Source of the DNA: Paracoccaceae bacterium
GTDB taxonomy: Bacteria > Pseudomonadota > Alphaproteobacteria > Rhodobacterales > Rhodobacteraceae
Direction: 5' to 3'
Length of the DNA: 64,000 bases
NCBI GenBank assembly: GCA_027489375.1
Contig: JAIXZW010000003.1
Coordinates: 124,001-188,000 of the forward strand
Positions 17,835 through 27,601 of this stretch are shown piece by piece; position 1 is the first letter of the stretch, and each line of letters starts with the position of its first letter. The translations under genes and the position numbers were made by a program. The notes under the pieces were generated by a model. That model worked only from the letters and a program-made list of their open reading frames with translations, was not told the origin of the DNA and did not search any database.

Positions 17835-19109
17835 CTATTGGGCGGCGATGTCGCGGGTGGGGGCAAGCAGCCCTTCGCTGACGAAGGAGAGGGCGAGGGC
17901 GGCTGCGCCATGCGCCCAAAGGAGATCGCCCCATGCGTGGATTTCGATGGGGGGGCGGGGGCGGCCCGACTGGATGGCGAGGTTGTCCATCTCGGCCAGC
18001 GTTTCCTGCGCGTAGAGGTAGTCGTAGCGCATCCGTTCGCCCGACAGGATGATGAGCGCGGGGTCGAAGAGGTTGATGACGTTCGAGAGGCCCACGGCAA
18101 GGTAGCGGCCCGCGCGGCGGAAGATGGAGCGGGCGGCGGTGTTGCCCGCCTTGGCGTGGTCGTAAAGGCTTTCGAGGAGGACGGCGATGGACTGCCCCTC
18201 GCGGTGGGTCCAGTTGAGGGCGGTGGTCGCTTCGCGGGCCAGGGCGTAGTCGGCGATATAGGCCTCGAGACAGCCGCGCTGGCCGCAGCGGCAGAGCGCG
18301 CCGTCGAGCTGCACCTTGGTGTGGCCAAGCTCCATGCCGAGGCCGTGGGCGCCGCGATAGATGCGATGGTTGATGACGTAGCCCATGCCGACGCCGTGTT
18401 CGATGGTGACGACGGCAAAGTCGGCCAGACCGCGCCCCGCGCCGAACCAAAGCTCGGCAAGGGTGACGAGGTTGGCGTCGTTGTCGATGGTGACGGGCAG
18501 GCCGACACGGGCCGAGGCGGCGGCGGCGAGGGGGACGGTGCGGTCGGACAGGACCGAGGACCACATGACGGTGCCGGTGCCGGTATCGACGAAGCCCGGC
18601 ACGCCGACGCCAAGGGCGGAAAGTTCGGACCGCGCGATGCCCGCCTTGGCGCAGACGCGGTTGAGCAGGGTTTCGATGGCGTCGAGGATTTCGGGCGTGG
18701 TCATCGGGCCGGGGCGGCGGGGGATGACATCGTCGGCGATGAGGTTGCCCGCGAAGTCGATGACAACGGCGGTGTGTTCGCGGTCGGACAGCTTCATCCC
18801 TGCTACCCGATGGGCCTGCGCCCGCACGCCGAGCGCCACGGCGGGGCGGCCGCGCCCCTGATCGCTGTCGCGCGGGGCGGCGGTTTCTTCGATCAGGCCC
18901 GCTTCGATGAGTTCCTGCGTGATGGTGGTGACGGAGGCGGGGCTGACGCCAAGGTCCTTGGCAACCTGCACGCGCGGTATAAGTCCTGCGGCGCGGACCC
19001 GTTCGAAGACCTGTTGGCGGAGCGGGCGCAGGGTGTCGGTCAGGGGGGGAATCAGCGGGCCACAGCCACGCCGCGATTCTGCGCCCTCACCATGACCTGC
19101 GCTGAGCAT
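17835..19109 (-). CDS. ROK-family transcriptional repressor, XylR type
   Basis: A 424-residue protein with an N-terminal winged helix at ~30-80 (VAKDLGVSPASVTTITQELIEAGLI) and a ROK sugar-kinase-like domain after it. IDNDANLVTLAELWFG and GLGMELGHTKV carry sugar-binding residues. CRCGQRGCLEAY gives the ROK zinc site with Cys273, Cys275 and Cys280. The full HTH plus ROK layout marks a NagC/XylR repressor rather than a kinase. It is transcribed away from xylF across 223 bp, so it probably represses the xylose operon and is released by xylose. The ATG at 19109 lacks a clear ribosome site, and a later start is possible. Its 3' end lies close to the tamA start. Confidence 0.85.
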   Translation of the reverse strand: MLSAGHGEGAESRRGCGPLIPPLTDTLRPLRQQVFERVRAAGLIPRVQVAKDLGVSPASVTTITQELIEAGLIEETAAPRDSDQGRGRPAVALGVRAQAHRVAGMKLSDREHTAVVIDFAGNLIADDVIPRRPGPMTTPEILDAIETLLNRVCAKAGIARSELSALGVGVPGFVDTGTGTVMWSSVLSDRTVPLAAAASARVGLPVTIDNDANLVTLAELWFGAGRGLADFAVVTIEHGVGMGYVINHRIYRGAHGLGMELGHTKVQLDGALCRCGQRGCLEAYIADYALAREATTALNWTHREGQSIAVLLESLYDHAKAGNTAARSIFRRAGRYLAVGLSNVINLFDPALIILSGERMRYDYLYAQETLAEMDNLAIQSGRPRPPIEIHAWGDLLWAHGAAALALSFVSEGLLAPTRDIAAQ

Positions 19110-19237
19110 TTTTTCGGCCCCCGAACTAAAAATGCACGAATATCAGCGTGCCCTCTTTCCCAAACGCCCCGTTATTGCTGCGGAGCAGCGAAAAACTGAC
19201 CGTTTCGGATGCACGCCTAGCTTCGCGCATCATTTTT

Positions 19238-19254
19238 ATTTTGACAACTGAAAT
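19238..19254. promoter_or_regulatory. Candidate operator/promoter in the xylR-xylF divergent region
   Basis: The 223-bp intergenic region contains one A/T-rich island in otherwise GC-rich DNA. It reads ATTT-N9-AAAT as an imperfect inverted repeat and contains TTGACA at 19241-19246. No convincing -10 element is spaced from it. Its place between a ROK repressor and xylF makes it the best operator candidate, but this is inference. Confidence 0.35.
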
Positions 19255-19332
19255 TATTCGCGCCACTTTCCCCGCGTGCCGACGAATCTGTCGGACCGGC
19301 CATGTGCTGGCCGCATCCATGGGAGGATAACA

Positions 19333-20358
19333 ATGCATAAGGTATTTCTCGCCGCCGTCGTCGCGGTGGCCGGTTTCTCGTCGGCTGCTCTGGCCGAAGG
19401 CAAGAAGATCGGCGTGAGCTGGGCGCAGTTCCAGGAAGAGCGCTGGAAGATCGACGAAGCGGCCATGAAGGCTGCAATCGAAGCGGCTGGCAACGAATAC
19501 GTCTCGGCGGACGCGCAGTCGTCGGCTGAAAAGCAGCTTTCGGACATCGACGCGCTGATCAGCCAAGGCGTTGACGCCCTGATCATCAACGCCTGGGACA
19601 AGGACGCCATCGGGCCGGCCATCGAAAAGGCCGCTGCCGAAGGGATTCCGGTCGTCGGCTATGACCGTCTGATCGAAGACAACCGCACCTTCTATCTGAC
19701 CTTCGACAACGTGGGCGTCGGCCGCATCATTGCGGAATCGGTGTTCGCTGTCGCGCCGAAGGGCAACTACGCGATCATCAAGGGCGACCCGGGCGACCCG
19801 AACGTCGGCTTCCTGCGTCAGGGCATGGAAGAAGTGATCGGCGCTGCCGTGGCTTCGGGCGACATCAAGATCGTCGGCGAAGCGAACTCGGACGGCTGGA
19901 AGCCCGAGAACGCCCAGAAGAACATGGAACAGATCCTGACCGCCAACAACAACGCGGTCGATGCGGTTCTGGCCCAGAACGACGGTATGGCCGGTGGCGC
20001 TGCCGCCGCGCTGGCCGCGCAAGGCCTGAACGTTCCGCTGGGTGGTCAGGACGGCGACCTTGCCGCGATCAACCGTGTGGCCCGCGGCACCCAGACCGTT
20101 TCGGTGTGGAAGGATGCGCGTCAACTCGGCAAGGCTGCGGGCGAGATCGCCTCGGCTCTGGCTGACGGCACGGCTCTGGACGCCATCGAAGGCGCGACCA
20201 AGTTCTCGGGCGGCGAGAAGGGCGTTGAAATGAACGCGATCCTTCTGACGCCGACCGCGATCACCAAGGACACCGTGAACCTTGCGATCGACGCTGGCCA
20301 CATCACCAAGGAAGCCGCTTGCGAAGGCGCGGTTGCCGGCGTGAAGGGCTGCGAATAA
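19333..20358 (+). CDS. xylF: D-xylose ABC transporter substrate-binding protein
   Basis: A 341-residue periplasmic binding protein. A signal peptide (MHKVFLAAVVAVAGFSSAALA) is followed by GKKIGVSWAQFQEERWKIDEA, the typical XylF start, then DIDALISQGVDALIINAWD, VVGYDRLIEDN and VLAQNDGMAGGAAAAL. It captures xylose and delivers it to XylH. The ATG at 19333 has GGGAGG upstream. Codon use is visibly less G/C-extreme than in neighbours (many GCT, GGT, GTT and AAC codons), consistent with high expression. A hairpin after the stop separates it from xylH and may keep its mRNA level above that of the membrane components. Confidence 0.93.
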   Translation: MHKVFLAAVVAVAGFSSAALAEGKKIGVSWAQFQEERWKIDEAAMKAAIEAAGNEYVSADAQSSAEKQLSDIDALISQGVDALIINAWDKDAIGPAIEKAAAEGIPVVGYDRLIEDNRTFYLTFDNVGVGRIIAESVFAVAPKGNYAIIKGDPGDPNVGFLRQGMEEVIGAAVASGDIKIVGEANSDGWKPENAQKNMEQILTANNNAVDAVLAQNDGMAGGAAAALAAQGLNVPLGGQDGDLAAINRVARGTQTVSVWKDARQLGKAAGEIASALADGTALDAIEGATKFSGGEKGVEMNAILLTPTAITKDTVNLAIDAGHITKEAACEGAVAGVKGCE

Positions 20359-20372
20359 TCGCGTGACGACGG

Positions 20373-20405
20373 GGCGCCGGTTCGAAGGGACCGGCGCCTT
20401 CTTTT
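20373..20405 (+). terminator. Hairpin between xylF and xylH (partial terminator or mRNA-stabilising stem)
   Basis: A perfect 9-bp stem, GGCGCCGGT/ACCGGCGCC, is followed by TTCTTTTTC. Because xylH-xylG-xylB-xylA continue downstream without another obvious promoter, it more likely attenuates transcription or protects the xylF 3' end than fully ending the operon. Confidence 0.65.
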
Positions 20406-20508
20406 TCCTGACGGGCCAGTGCGCTGGCCGATGCGTCCTTTACGGTTCTGCCTGCCGCTCCGCCTTGACGGACCCGCGGGAGCCGCCCCTTAGCATCATG
20501 GACGAGAC

Positions 20509-21828
20509 ATGACCGAGACAACCCATCAACCCCAAGTCCAAGAAAAGGCCGAGGGTCCGATTGCCCGCTTCCTGCGTGCGACAGAGCTTGACCCGCGATT
20601 GATCGGCATGGTCGGCGCGCTTCTGCTGATCTGGGTGGGTTTCCACCTTTATGGCGCGCTGTTCCTTGGTGACGGATCGTTCCTGACGCCGCGGAACCTG
20701 TGGAACCTGTCGGTCCAGACGGCGAGCATCGGGATCATGGCGACGGGCATGGTGCTGGTGATCATCACCCGCAACATCGACCTGTCGGTGGGTTCCATCG
20801 TCGGCGTGACCGGCATGTATATGGGCCTGTTGCAGGTCGAATGGCTGCCGCAATTCCTTGGGCTGGGCCATCCGATGATCTGGGTGGTCACGGTGATCTT
20901 CGGTCTGGCGCTGGGCGCGCTGATCGGGGCGTTGCAGGGCGGCATGATCGCCTATCTGAGCATTCCTTCGTTCATCGTCACGCTGGGCGGGTTGCTGGTG
21001 TGGCGCGGGGTGGCGTTCCTTGCGGCGGACGGGCGGACGATTTCGCCGGTCGATACGACATTCGCGCTGCTCGGCGGCGGACCGTATGGGTCGATCGGGG
21101 CGACGGGGAGCTGGATCATCGGGGCCATCGCCTGCGCGGGCGTGATCTGGCTGGTGATGAACGGCCGCAAGAACCGCCGTCTGCATGGTTTCCCGCTGCG
21201 TCCGATGTGGGCCGAGGTGTTCATGGGCGTGCTGGGCTGCGGCATCATCGTGATCGCCACGCTGATCGTGAATTCCTATCCGTGGCCGAAGGGCATCCTG
21301 AAGGATTACTACGCCGCGCAGGGCATGGAGGTGCCGGAGGGCGTGTTCATCGCGCATGGCTATGCCTATCCGGTGCTGATCCTTGCCGTGGTTGCCATCC
21401 TGATGACGGTGCTGATGACGCGGACGCGGTTCGGGCGCTATGTCTTTGCCATCGGGGGCAATCCTGAAGCCGCCGCGCTGTCGGGGATCAACACCCGCGC
21501 CATGACGGTGAAGATCTTCACGCTGATGGGCGCGCTGGCGGGGCTGGCGGGGGTCATCGCCTCGGCCCGTCTGAACAGTGCCACGAACGCGCTGGGGGAT
21601 CTGGACGAACTTTACGTGATCGCCTCGGCGGTCGTGGGGGGCACATCGCTGGCTGGGGGCGTCGGCACGATCTATGGCGCGATCATCGGGGCGCTGGTGC
21701 TGGTGTCGTTGCAGACCGGCATGGTCCTGATCGGCTTCGGCGACGGGTCCTACCGCAAGATCGTGATCGGCGCGGCGCTCGTGCTCGCCGTCTACCTCGA
21801 CATCGTTTACCGCAAGCGCATCAAATAA
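20509..21828 (+). CDS. xylH: Xylose ABC transporter permease
   Basis: A 439-residue integral membrane protein of the ribose/xylose permease family with roughly ten or more hydrophobic segments. MATGMVLVIITRNIDLSVGS and IPSFIVTLGGLLVWRGVAF are characteristic. NPEAAALSGINTRAMTVKIF near 325-345 is the cytoplasmic coupling loop that docks on the ATPase. It forms the xylose channel with XylF outside and XylG inside. The ATG at 20509 begins a ~30-residue hydrophilic N-terminus. It lies 150 bp after xylF and 12 bp before xylG in one operon. Confidence 0.93.
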   Translation: MTETTHQPQVQEKAEGPIARFLRATELDPRLIGMVGALLLIWVGFHLYGALFLGDGSFLTPRNLWNLSVQTASIGIMATGMVLVIITRNIDLSVGSIVGVTGMYMGLLQVEWLPQFLGLGHPMIWVVTVIFGLALGALIGALQGGMIAYLSIPSFIVTLGGLLVWRGVAFLAADGRTISPVDTTFALLGGGPYGSIGATGSWIIGAIACAGVIWLVMNGRKNRRLHGFPLRPMWAEVFMGVLGCGIIVIATLIVNSYPWPKGILKDYYAAQGMEVPEGVFIAHGYAYPVLILAVVAILMTVLMTRTRFGRYVFAIGGNPEAAALSGINTRAMTVKIFTLMGALAGLAGVIASARLNSATNALGDLDELYVIASAVVGGTSLAGGVGTIYGAIIGALVLVSLQTGMVLIGFGDGSYRKIVIGAALVLAVYLDIVYRKRIK

Positions 21829-21840
21829 GGGGGACTGAAC

Positions 21841-22602
21841 ATGAGCACCAATCGCGGAACACCCCTTGTCGAAATGCGCGACATCTCGATTTCCTTCGGG
21901 GGGATCAAGGCGGTCGACCATGTGACGGTCGATCTGTATCCCGGCGAGGTCGTGGGGTTGCTGGGCCATAACGGCGCGGGCAAGTCGACGCTGATCAAAT
22001 GCCTTTCGGGCGCCTATCAGGCGGATGCGGGCGAAATCCGCATCAACGGGGAGAAGGTCGAGATCGCCAGCCCCCGCGATGCGCGGGCGCTGAACATCGA
22101 GACGATCTACCAGACGCTGGCGCTGGCCGATAACCTCGATGCCGCGTCGAACCTGTTTCTGGGGCGCGAGATCGTGAACAGCTTCGGTTTCGTGGACGAG
22201 ACGAAGATGGAGGCCGAGACGCGCAAGATCATGGCGCGCCTGAACCCCAACTTCCGCAAGTTCAACGTGCCGGTATCGGCGCTTTCGGGCGGTCAGCGGC
22301 AGTCGGTCGCGATTGCGCGGGCGGTCTATTTCAACGCCAAGATCCTGATCATGGACGAACCGACCGCCGCACTTGGCCCGCACGAGACGCAGATGGTGGC
22401 CGAGCTGATCGAAGAATTGAAAAAGCAGGGACTTGGCATTTTTCTTATCGAACACGACATTCACAACGTGATGAAGTTGTGCGATAGGGCAAGTGTGATG
22501 AAGAACGGCCAGCTTGTCGGCACGGTCAATGTGAACGAAGTGACCGATGACGACATTCTGGGCATGATCATCATGGGCAAGAAACCTGCAAAGGCTGCAT
22601 GA
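21841..22602 (+). CDS. xylG: Xylose ABC transporter ATP-binding protein (single-domain)
   Basis: A 253-residue ATPase with Walker [10 protein letters not shown] at 42-50, signature LSGGQRQS near 148 and Walker [13 protein letters not shown] near 168, all intact. Classical XylG/RbsA/MglA proteins have two fused ATPase domains (~500 residues), whereas this one has one. It must therefore homodimerise on XylH. Such short forms do occur in alphaproteobacterial sugar transporters. GGGG precedes the ATG, and the stop overlaps the xylB start region (ATGATG), so the two are translationally coupled. Confidence 0.9.
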   Translation: MSTNRGTPLVEMRDISISFGGIKAVDHVTVDLYPGEVVGLLGHNGAGKSTLIKCLSGAYQADAGEIRINGEKVEIASPRDARALNIETIYQTLALADNLDAASNLFLGREIVNSFGFVDETKMEAETRKIMARLNPNFRKFNVPVSALSGGQRQSVAIARAVYFNAKILIMDEPTAALGPHETQMVAELIEELKKQGLGIFLIEHDIHNVMKLCDRASVMKNGQLVGTVNVNEVTDDDILGMIIMGKKPAKAA

Positions 22603-24038
22603 TGTATATCGGTCTTGATCTTGGCACCTCCGGCTTGAAGGGGGTGCTGATCGACGATGCGCAGACCGTTCTTGCCGAAGCTTCCGCACCCCTGACGGTG
22701 CAGCGCCCTGCCGAGGGGCATAGCGAGCAACTCCCCGCCGACTGGATCGCCGCCGCCGAGGTGGTGATGGAGGCTTTGGCCGCGCATGGGCTTGGGTCCG
22801 TGCGCGGGATCGGGCTGTCGGGGCATATGCACGGGGCGACGCTGCTGGATGCGGCGGACGAGGTGTTGCGGCCCTGCATCCTGTGGAACGACACGCGCAG
22901 CCATGAAGAGGCGGCGGAGCTGGATGGCGATCCGCAATTCCGGCGGATCACCGGCAACATCGTCTTTCCGGGGTTCACCGCGCCGAAGCTGGTCTGGGTG
23001 CGGCGGCACGAGCCGCGCATCTGGGAGCGTGTGGCCAAGGTGCTGCTGCCCAAGGATTATCTGCGGCTCTGGCTGACGGGCGAGCATGTGGCCGAGATGT
23101 CGGATGCGGCGGGGACGAGCTGGCTTGATACCGGAAAGCGCGACTGGTCGGATGACTGTCTGGCGGCGACGGGACTGAGCCGCGCGCAGATGCCGCGTCT
23201 GGTCGAGGGGTCGCAGGTTTCGGGATCGTTGCGCGATGCGCTGGCGAGCCGCTGGGGTTTGCCCAAGGGTGTGGTCGTGGCCGGTGGCGGCGGCGACAAT
23301 GCCGCGTCGGGCGTGGGGGTCGGCGTGGTGCGGGCGGGGGATGCGTTCGTGTCGCTTGGCACCAGCGGCGTGCTGTTTGCGGCGAATGACGGCTATCAGC
23401 CCGCGCCGGAGACGGCGGTTCATACCTTCTGCCATGCGCTGCCCGACACGTGGCACCAGATGGGTGTGATCTTGGCCGCGACCGATGCGCTGAACTGGTA
23501 TGCCGGTCTGGTGGGCGAGACGGCGGCAAAGCTGACGGGCGGTCTGGGTGCGTTGCAGGCACCGGGGAAGGCGGCGTTCCTGCCCTATCTGGGGGGAGAG
23601 CGGACACCGTTGAACGATGCGGCGATCCGTGGCGCGTTCCTTGGGCTGGAGCATGCGACGGACCGCGCTGCCGGAACGCGGGCGGTGCTGGAGGGCGTGA
23701 CCTTTGCCATCCGCGACAGCCGCGATGCGCTGGCCGCGACGGGGACCAAGCTCGAGCGGCTTCTTGCCGTGGGTGGCGGGTCGCGGTCGGAGTATTGGCT
23801 GGCCGCGATTGCGACCGCGCTGGATATTCCCGTGCATCTGCCCGTGGCGGGCGATTTCGGCGGGGCTTTCGGTGCCGCGAGGCTTGGCCTTATGGCGGCG
23901 ACGGGGGCGGGGGCCGAGATTGCCTCGCTGCCGCCGATTGCGCGGACGATCGAGCCTGTGCGTTCCCTGACTGCGGCCTTTGACGCGGGCCATGCCCGTT
24001 ACCGTGCCGCGCAAACAGCTATCCGAGGGTGGAAATGA
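22602..24038 (+). CDS. xylB: Xylulokinase
   Basis: A 478-residue FGGY-family sugar kinase that phosphorylates D-xylulose to xylulose 5-phosphate. The ATP-site start is [18 protein letters not shown]. The sugar site is [13 protein letters not shown], and the catalytic aspartate lies in [36 protein letters not shown] and [21 protein letters not shown] follow in family order. Two adjacent ATGs exist (22599 and 22602). AAAGG at 22590-22594 is better spaced for 22602. The end overlaps xylA as ATGA. Confidence 0.93.
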   Translation: MYIGLDLGTSGLKGVLIDDAQTVLAEASAPLTVQRPAEGHSEQLPADWIAAAEVVMEALAAHGLGSVRGIGLSGHMHGATLLDAADEVLRPCILWNDTRSHEEAAELDGDPQFRRITGNIVFPGFTAPKLVWVRRHEPRIWERVAKVLLPKDYLRLWLTGEHVAEMSDAAGTSWLDTGKRDWSDDCLAATGLSRAQMPRLVEGSQVSGSLRDALASRWGLPKGVVVAGGGGDNAASGVGVGVVRAGDAFVSLGTSGVLFAANDGYQPAPETAVHTFCHALPDTWHQMGVILAATDALNWYAGLVGETAAKLTGGLGALQAPGKAAFLPYLGGERTPLNDAAIRGAFLGLEHATDRAAGTRAVLEGVTFAIRDSRDALAATGTKLERLLAVGGGSRSEYWLAAIATALDIPVHLPVAGDFGGAFGAARLGLMAATGAGAEIASLPPIARTIEPVRSLTAAFDAGHARYRAAQTAIRGWK

Positions 24039-25336
24039 CCGACTTTTTCAAAGGTATCCCGCAGATCAAATACGAGGGGCCGTCCTCGACCAACGAATTC
24101 GCCTTCCGGCATTACAATCCGGACGAGGTGATCATGGGCAAGCGGATGGAGGACCATCTGCGCTTTGCCGTGGCCTATTGGCACAGCTTTGCGTGGCCGG
24201 GGGGCGACCCGTTCGGCGGGCAGACATTCGAGCGTCCGTGGTTCGGCGAGACGATGGCGCTTGCGAAGATGAAGGCCGATGTGGCGTTCGAGATGTTCGA
24301 TATCCTGAACGCGCCCTTCTACTGCTTCCACGATGCGGATGCGCGGCCCGAGGGCAAGACCTTTGCCGAGAGCAAGCGCAACCTTGAGGAAATCGTCGAT
24401 TACCTTGGCGAAAAGCAGGCGAGCCACAAGACGCAGCTTCTGTGGGGCACGGCCAACATGTTCAGCCACCGGCGCTGGATGTCGGGGGCTGCCACGAACC
24501 CCGATCCGGATGTTTACGCCTATGCCGCGGCGACGGTGAAGGCGAACATGGATGCCACGCACAAGCTGAACGGGGCGAACTATGTCCTGTGGGGCGGGCG
24601 CGAGGGGTATGAAACGCTGCTCAACACCGACCTGAAGGCCGAGCGCGAACATGCGGGGCGGTTCCTGCAACAGGTGGTCGAGTACAAGCACAAGATCGGG
24701 TTCAAGGGGACGATCCTGATCGAGCCGAAGCCGCAAGAACCGAGCAAGCACCAGTATGATTACGACGTGGCGACGGTTTACGGCTTCCTTGTGCAGTTCG
24801 GGCTTGAGAAAGAGGTCAAGCTGAACATCGAACAGGGCCATGCCATTCTGGCGGGGCATAGCTTCGAGCATGAAATCGCGCTGGCCAATGCGCTGGGCAT
24901 CTTTGGTTCGATCGACATGAACCGCAACGATTACCAGACGGGCTGGGATACCGACCAATTCCCGAACAACCACGCCGAGAAGGCGGTGGCTTTCTACGAA
25001 ATCCTGCGGGCCGGCGGGTATACGACGGGCGGCACGAACTTTGACTCAAAGGTGCGGCGTCAGTCGCTTGACCCCGAAGACCTGATCCTTGCCCATGTCG
25101 GCGGGATGGACGTTTGCGCGCGGGCGCTGAAATCGGCGGCGGCGCTGATGGAGGATGGCGCGATGGAGCGGGCGCGGGCCGAGCGTTACGCCGGTTGGGA
25201 GAAGGCGGATGCCAAGGCGCTTCTGGCTGGCAGCCTTGAAGATGCGGCGGCGGTGGTGACGGCCAAGGGGCTGAACCCCGAGCCGCGTTCGGGCCGTCAG
25301 GAGCGGCTGGAAAACCTGTGGAACCGCTTCGTCTGA
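24035..25336 (+). CDS. xylA: Xylose isomerase
   Basis: A 433-residue TIM-barrel enzyme converting D-xylose to D-xylulose. Near residue 99 [12 protein letters not shown] carries the ring-opening His and Asp pair. [18 protein letters not shown] and [17 protein letters not shown] hold metal-binding acidic residues, and [19 protein letters not shown] is the class II signature region. The length fits the longer class II isomerases. The start is the ATG at 24035, overlapping the xylB stop, rather than the GTG at 24029. It is the catalytic partner of XylB for entry of xylose into the pentose phosphate pathway. Confidence 0.95.
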   Translation: MTDFFKGIPQIKYEGPSSTNEFAFRHYNPDEVIMGKRMEDHLRFAVAYWHSFAWPGGDPFGGQTFERPWFGETMALAKMKADVAFEMFDILNAPFYCFHDADARPEGKTFAESKRNLEEIVDYLGEKQASHKTQLLWGTANMFSHRRWMSGAATNPDPDVYAYAAATVKANMDATHKLNGANYVLWGGREGYETLLNTDLKAEREHAGRFLQQVVEYKHKIGFKGTILIEPKPQEPSKHQYDYDVATVYGFLVQFGLEKEVKLNIEQGHAILAGHSFEHEIALANALGIFGSIDMNRNDYQTGWDTDQFPNNHAEKAVAFYEILRAGGYTTGGTNFDSKVRRQSLDPEDLILAHVGGMDVCARALKSAAALMEDGAMERARAERYAGWEKADAKALLAGSLEDAAAVVTAKGLNPEPRSGRQERLENLWNRFV

Positions 25337-25408
25337 TCTGATGAAGTGCTACGGCAAAGGGGCGGCGGCGCATCGGCTTCGCCGCCTCCTGTCATGAAGG
25401 AGGATGCG

Positions 25409-26437
25409 ATGACCTATACTCCCGCCGCCGACCGTTATTCGAAGATGGTCTACCGCCGTTGCGGCAAGACGGGGCTGCAACTGCCCGCCATCAGCCTTGG
25501 GCTGTGGCACAACTTTGGCCACGACACGCCGCATCAGGTGAAGCGCGACATTTGCCGGACGGCGTTCGACCTTGGCATTACGCATTTCGACCTTGCCAAC
25601 AACTACGGACCGCCGCCCGGAAGTGCCGAGGAGGCGTTCGGGGATATCCTGAAAACCGATTTCGCGGGGTATCGGGACGAGCTGATCATTTCGTCCAAGG
25701 CCGGATACAACATGTGGGACGGCCCTTATGGCGAATGGGGAAGCCGGAAGTATCTGATCGCGTCCTGCGACCAGAGCCTGAAGCGGATGGGGCTGGAGTA
25801 TGTGGATATCTTCTATTCCCACCGTTTCGACCCCGATACGCCGCTGGAAGAGACGATGATGGCGCTGGACCATATCGTGCGGTCGGGACGGGCGCTGTAT
25901 GTGGGGATTTCAAGCTACAACAGCCAGCGCACGCGCGAGGCCCATGCGATCCTGAAAGAGCTTGGCACGCCGCTGGTCATTCACCAGCCGAGCTACAACA
26001 TCCTGAACCGCTGGGTGGAGCATGACGGGCTGAAGGACACGCTGGCCGAGCTTGGCGTGGGGTCCATCGCCTTTACGCCGCTGGCGCAGGGGATTTTGAC
26101 GAAGAAATACCTGAACGGCATTCCGCAAGGCAGCCGTGCGGCGCAGGGCAAGAGCCTTGACCCCGCGACGATCACGGACAGCGCGATTGCTTCGGTCAAG
26201 GCGCTGGACGCGCTTGCTTCCAGCCGCGGGCAGACATTGGCGCAGATGGCGCTTGCCTGGGTGTTGCGCAATGGCGGGATCACGACGGCGCTGATCGGGG
26301 CGTCGAAACCCGAACAGGTGGTGGATTGCGCAGGGGCGATCGGCAACCTCGACTTCACGGCGGCGGAACTGGCCGAGATCGACAGGATCTCTGGTGAAGA
26401 GGACATCAACCTATGGGCGAAATCGTCCGCCGAGTGA
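25409..26437 (+). CDS. Aldo/keto reductase (YghZ/GpR-like)
   Basis: A 342-residue (beta/alpha)8 NADPH-dependent reductase. The catalytic tetrad is visible: Asp61 and Tyr66 in HFDLANNYGPP, Lys97 in SSKAGYNM, and His138 in FYSHRFDPDTPLEETM. TALIGASKPEQV near the C-terminus binds the cofactor phosphate. The sequence resembles E. coli YghZ, an L-glyceraldehyde 3-phosphate reductase. The ATG at 25409 has GAAGGAGG upstream and is preferred over the GTG at 25346. Its place at the end of the xylose operon suggests reduction of a pentose-derived aldehyde, but the substrate is inferred only. Confidence 0.88.
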   Translation: MTYTPAADRYSKMVYRRCGKTGLQLPAISLGLWHNFGHDTPHQVKRDICRTAFDLGITHFDLANNYGPPPGSAEEAFGDILKTDFAGYRDELIISSKAGYNMWDGPYGEWGSRKYLIASCDQSLKRMGLEYVDIFYSHRFDPDTPLEETMMALDHIVRSGRALYVGISSYNSQRTREAHAILKELGTPLVIHQPSYNILNRWVEHDGLKDTLAELGVGSIAFTPLAQGILTKKYLNGIPQGSRAAQGKSLDPATITDSAIASVKALDALASSRGQTLAQMALAWVLRNGGITTALIGASKPEQVVDCAGAIGNLDFTAAELAEIDRISGEEDINLWAKSSAE

Positions 26438-26454
26438 GTGGCACAAAGTTGGAA

Positions 26455-26488
26455 GGGTGGCCGCCCAAGGGATCGGCCACCCGCCTTT
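26455..26488 (+). terminator. Terminator-like hairpin at the end of the xylose operon
   Basis: GGGTGGCCG pairs perfectly with CGGCCACCC nine bases later (10-base loop), followed by GCCTTTCG. The stem is strong and the T tract is short. It lies 18 bases after the aldo/keto reductase stop and separates the xylose operon from the flagellar island. Confidence 0.65.
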
Positions 26489-26629
26489 CGATGCAACGGA
26501 CACGCCAAATTTGTATCCGGCCGCATGTTTTTTGCTGTTGGCATCCCGTGCGTTTCGTATTTCTTTTTACCGTAGGGTCAGAATTGTGTGATCGTCGGGC
26601 AAAGAGCCTTTGACTGAAGCGGTGCCGGG

Positions 26630-27541
26630 ATGACGACGGGTATTTCCTCATCTTCTATGGTTCGTCTGGTCCTTGTTTCCACCGGACCGGCGGCACCTCT
26701 TGCGGCGGAAACGCTGTGCCAGCACCTGAGCATCACGAAAGAAACCGCGCTGGAACGGCTGGGGGCCGCGCCTTCGGTTCTGGTCGAGGGGATCGACGAC
26801 GAAACGGCGCGCAAGATCGCTACGCTGCTCCGGTCCTTTGGATTGCGGGTCCGGATCGACGGCCCTTCGGAAGGGGCCAATCCTTGCGACCTGTCGATCC
26901 AGATCGCGGTGCCGGTGCGGGTCCAGCGGACGATCCGCCAGATTGCCGCTGAAACGGGGCTGGACGTGGGCCATGTTGCGGAAAGCGTGCAGCGACCGGG
27001 GGGTCTTGTGTTGCCAGCGCTGCCGCCGGACGAGGTGCTGCGTTTGCAGCAGGTGCTTGGGCGCAACAGCAGCCTTGTCCTGTCCGCTTCGGACCCTGCG
27101 AGCGCGGTCTATGACATCTTTCTTCCCGACGGGATGACCGACCCCGCGCTGGCAGAGCGGTTTCGCTTGCTTGGTGCCGAGGCCGACCCGATCACCGGCG
27201 CGGTGGCCGCCGGACTTGACCGTGCGATCTGTGCGCATCTGGTCGCACGTTTCCCCGATGCGGGGATGACCGTGATCGACCGTGCCTTCCAGCGTTACGA
27301 TCTTTATCTGACGCGCGTGACGGGATGGGTGACGCGCGATCTGGCCGATTTCCTTGCGGCGCGGACGGGTCTTCCCCGCAGCCGGTTCGAGGTGGTTGCA
27401 GAGAACATGCCGCTGCGGATCGAGCTTGGCCTGACCCATGCGGCGGCACGGCAGTTCCGTGCCGATTACGCGAGCATCGGCATGCATACGCTTATGCTGC
27501 TGAGCGGCCTTTCGCGGAATTCCGACAATCCGAACCTTTAA
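26630..27541 (+). CDS. Protein with apparent tandem L7/L12 C-terminal-domain-like repeats, beside motB
   Basis: 303 residues, no named family recognised. The sequence splits into four ~60-70-residue units at about 11-77, 87-153, 160-219 and 222-291. Most follow the plan strand, helix, helix, a turn with Gly or Pro, a helix of the form AxxLxxxL, and a final strand. Unit 1 (ALERLGAAPSVLVEGIDDET) aligns without gaps to the end of ribosomal L7/L12 (APxxLxEGxxxxxAxxxxxxLxxxG), and unit 4 (YDLYLTRVTG then LAARTGLPRSRFEVVAENMP) follows the same plan; both comparisons use L12 from memory. There is no signal peptide or membrane segment, so it should be cytoplasmic. It is the first gene of the flagellar island, 60 bp before motB. 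Confidence 0.7.
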   Translation: MTTGISSSSMVRLVLVSTGPAAPLAAETLCQHLSITKETALERLGAAPSVLVEGIDDETARKIATLLRSFGLRVRIDGPSEGANPCDLSIQIAVPVRVQRTIRQIAAETGLDVGHVAESVQRPGGLVLPALPPDEVLRLQQVLGRNSSLVLSASDPASAVYDIFLPDGMTDPALAERFRLLGAEADPITGAVAAGLDRAICAHLVARFPDAGMTVIDRAFQRYDLYLTRVTGWVTRDLADFLAARTGLPRSRFEVVAENMPLRIELGLTHAAARQFRADYASIGMHTLMLLSGLSRNSDNPNL

Positions 27542-27601
27542 CCGGCGCTTCACGCATTTGCCGCAAACTGGCTGCGGGTGTGTGAATTTTCGGGGTGAAC
27601 G

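Noticed and set aside
15961-18015. 684-residue plus-strand ORF over tamA and the ROK gene
   Set aside because: Long only because GC-rich DNA lacks stops; tamA on the other strand has clear POTRA and barrel sequence.
20440-22689. 749-residue minus-strand ORF over xylH and xylG
   Set aside because: His/Arg/Asp-rich shadow frame opposite two clear ABC transporter genes.
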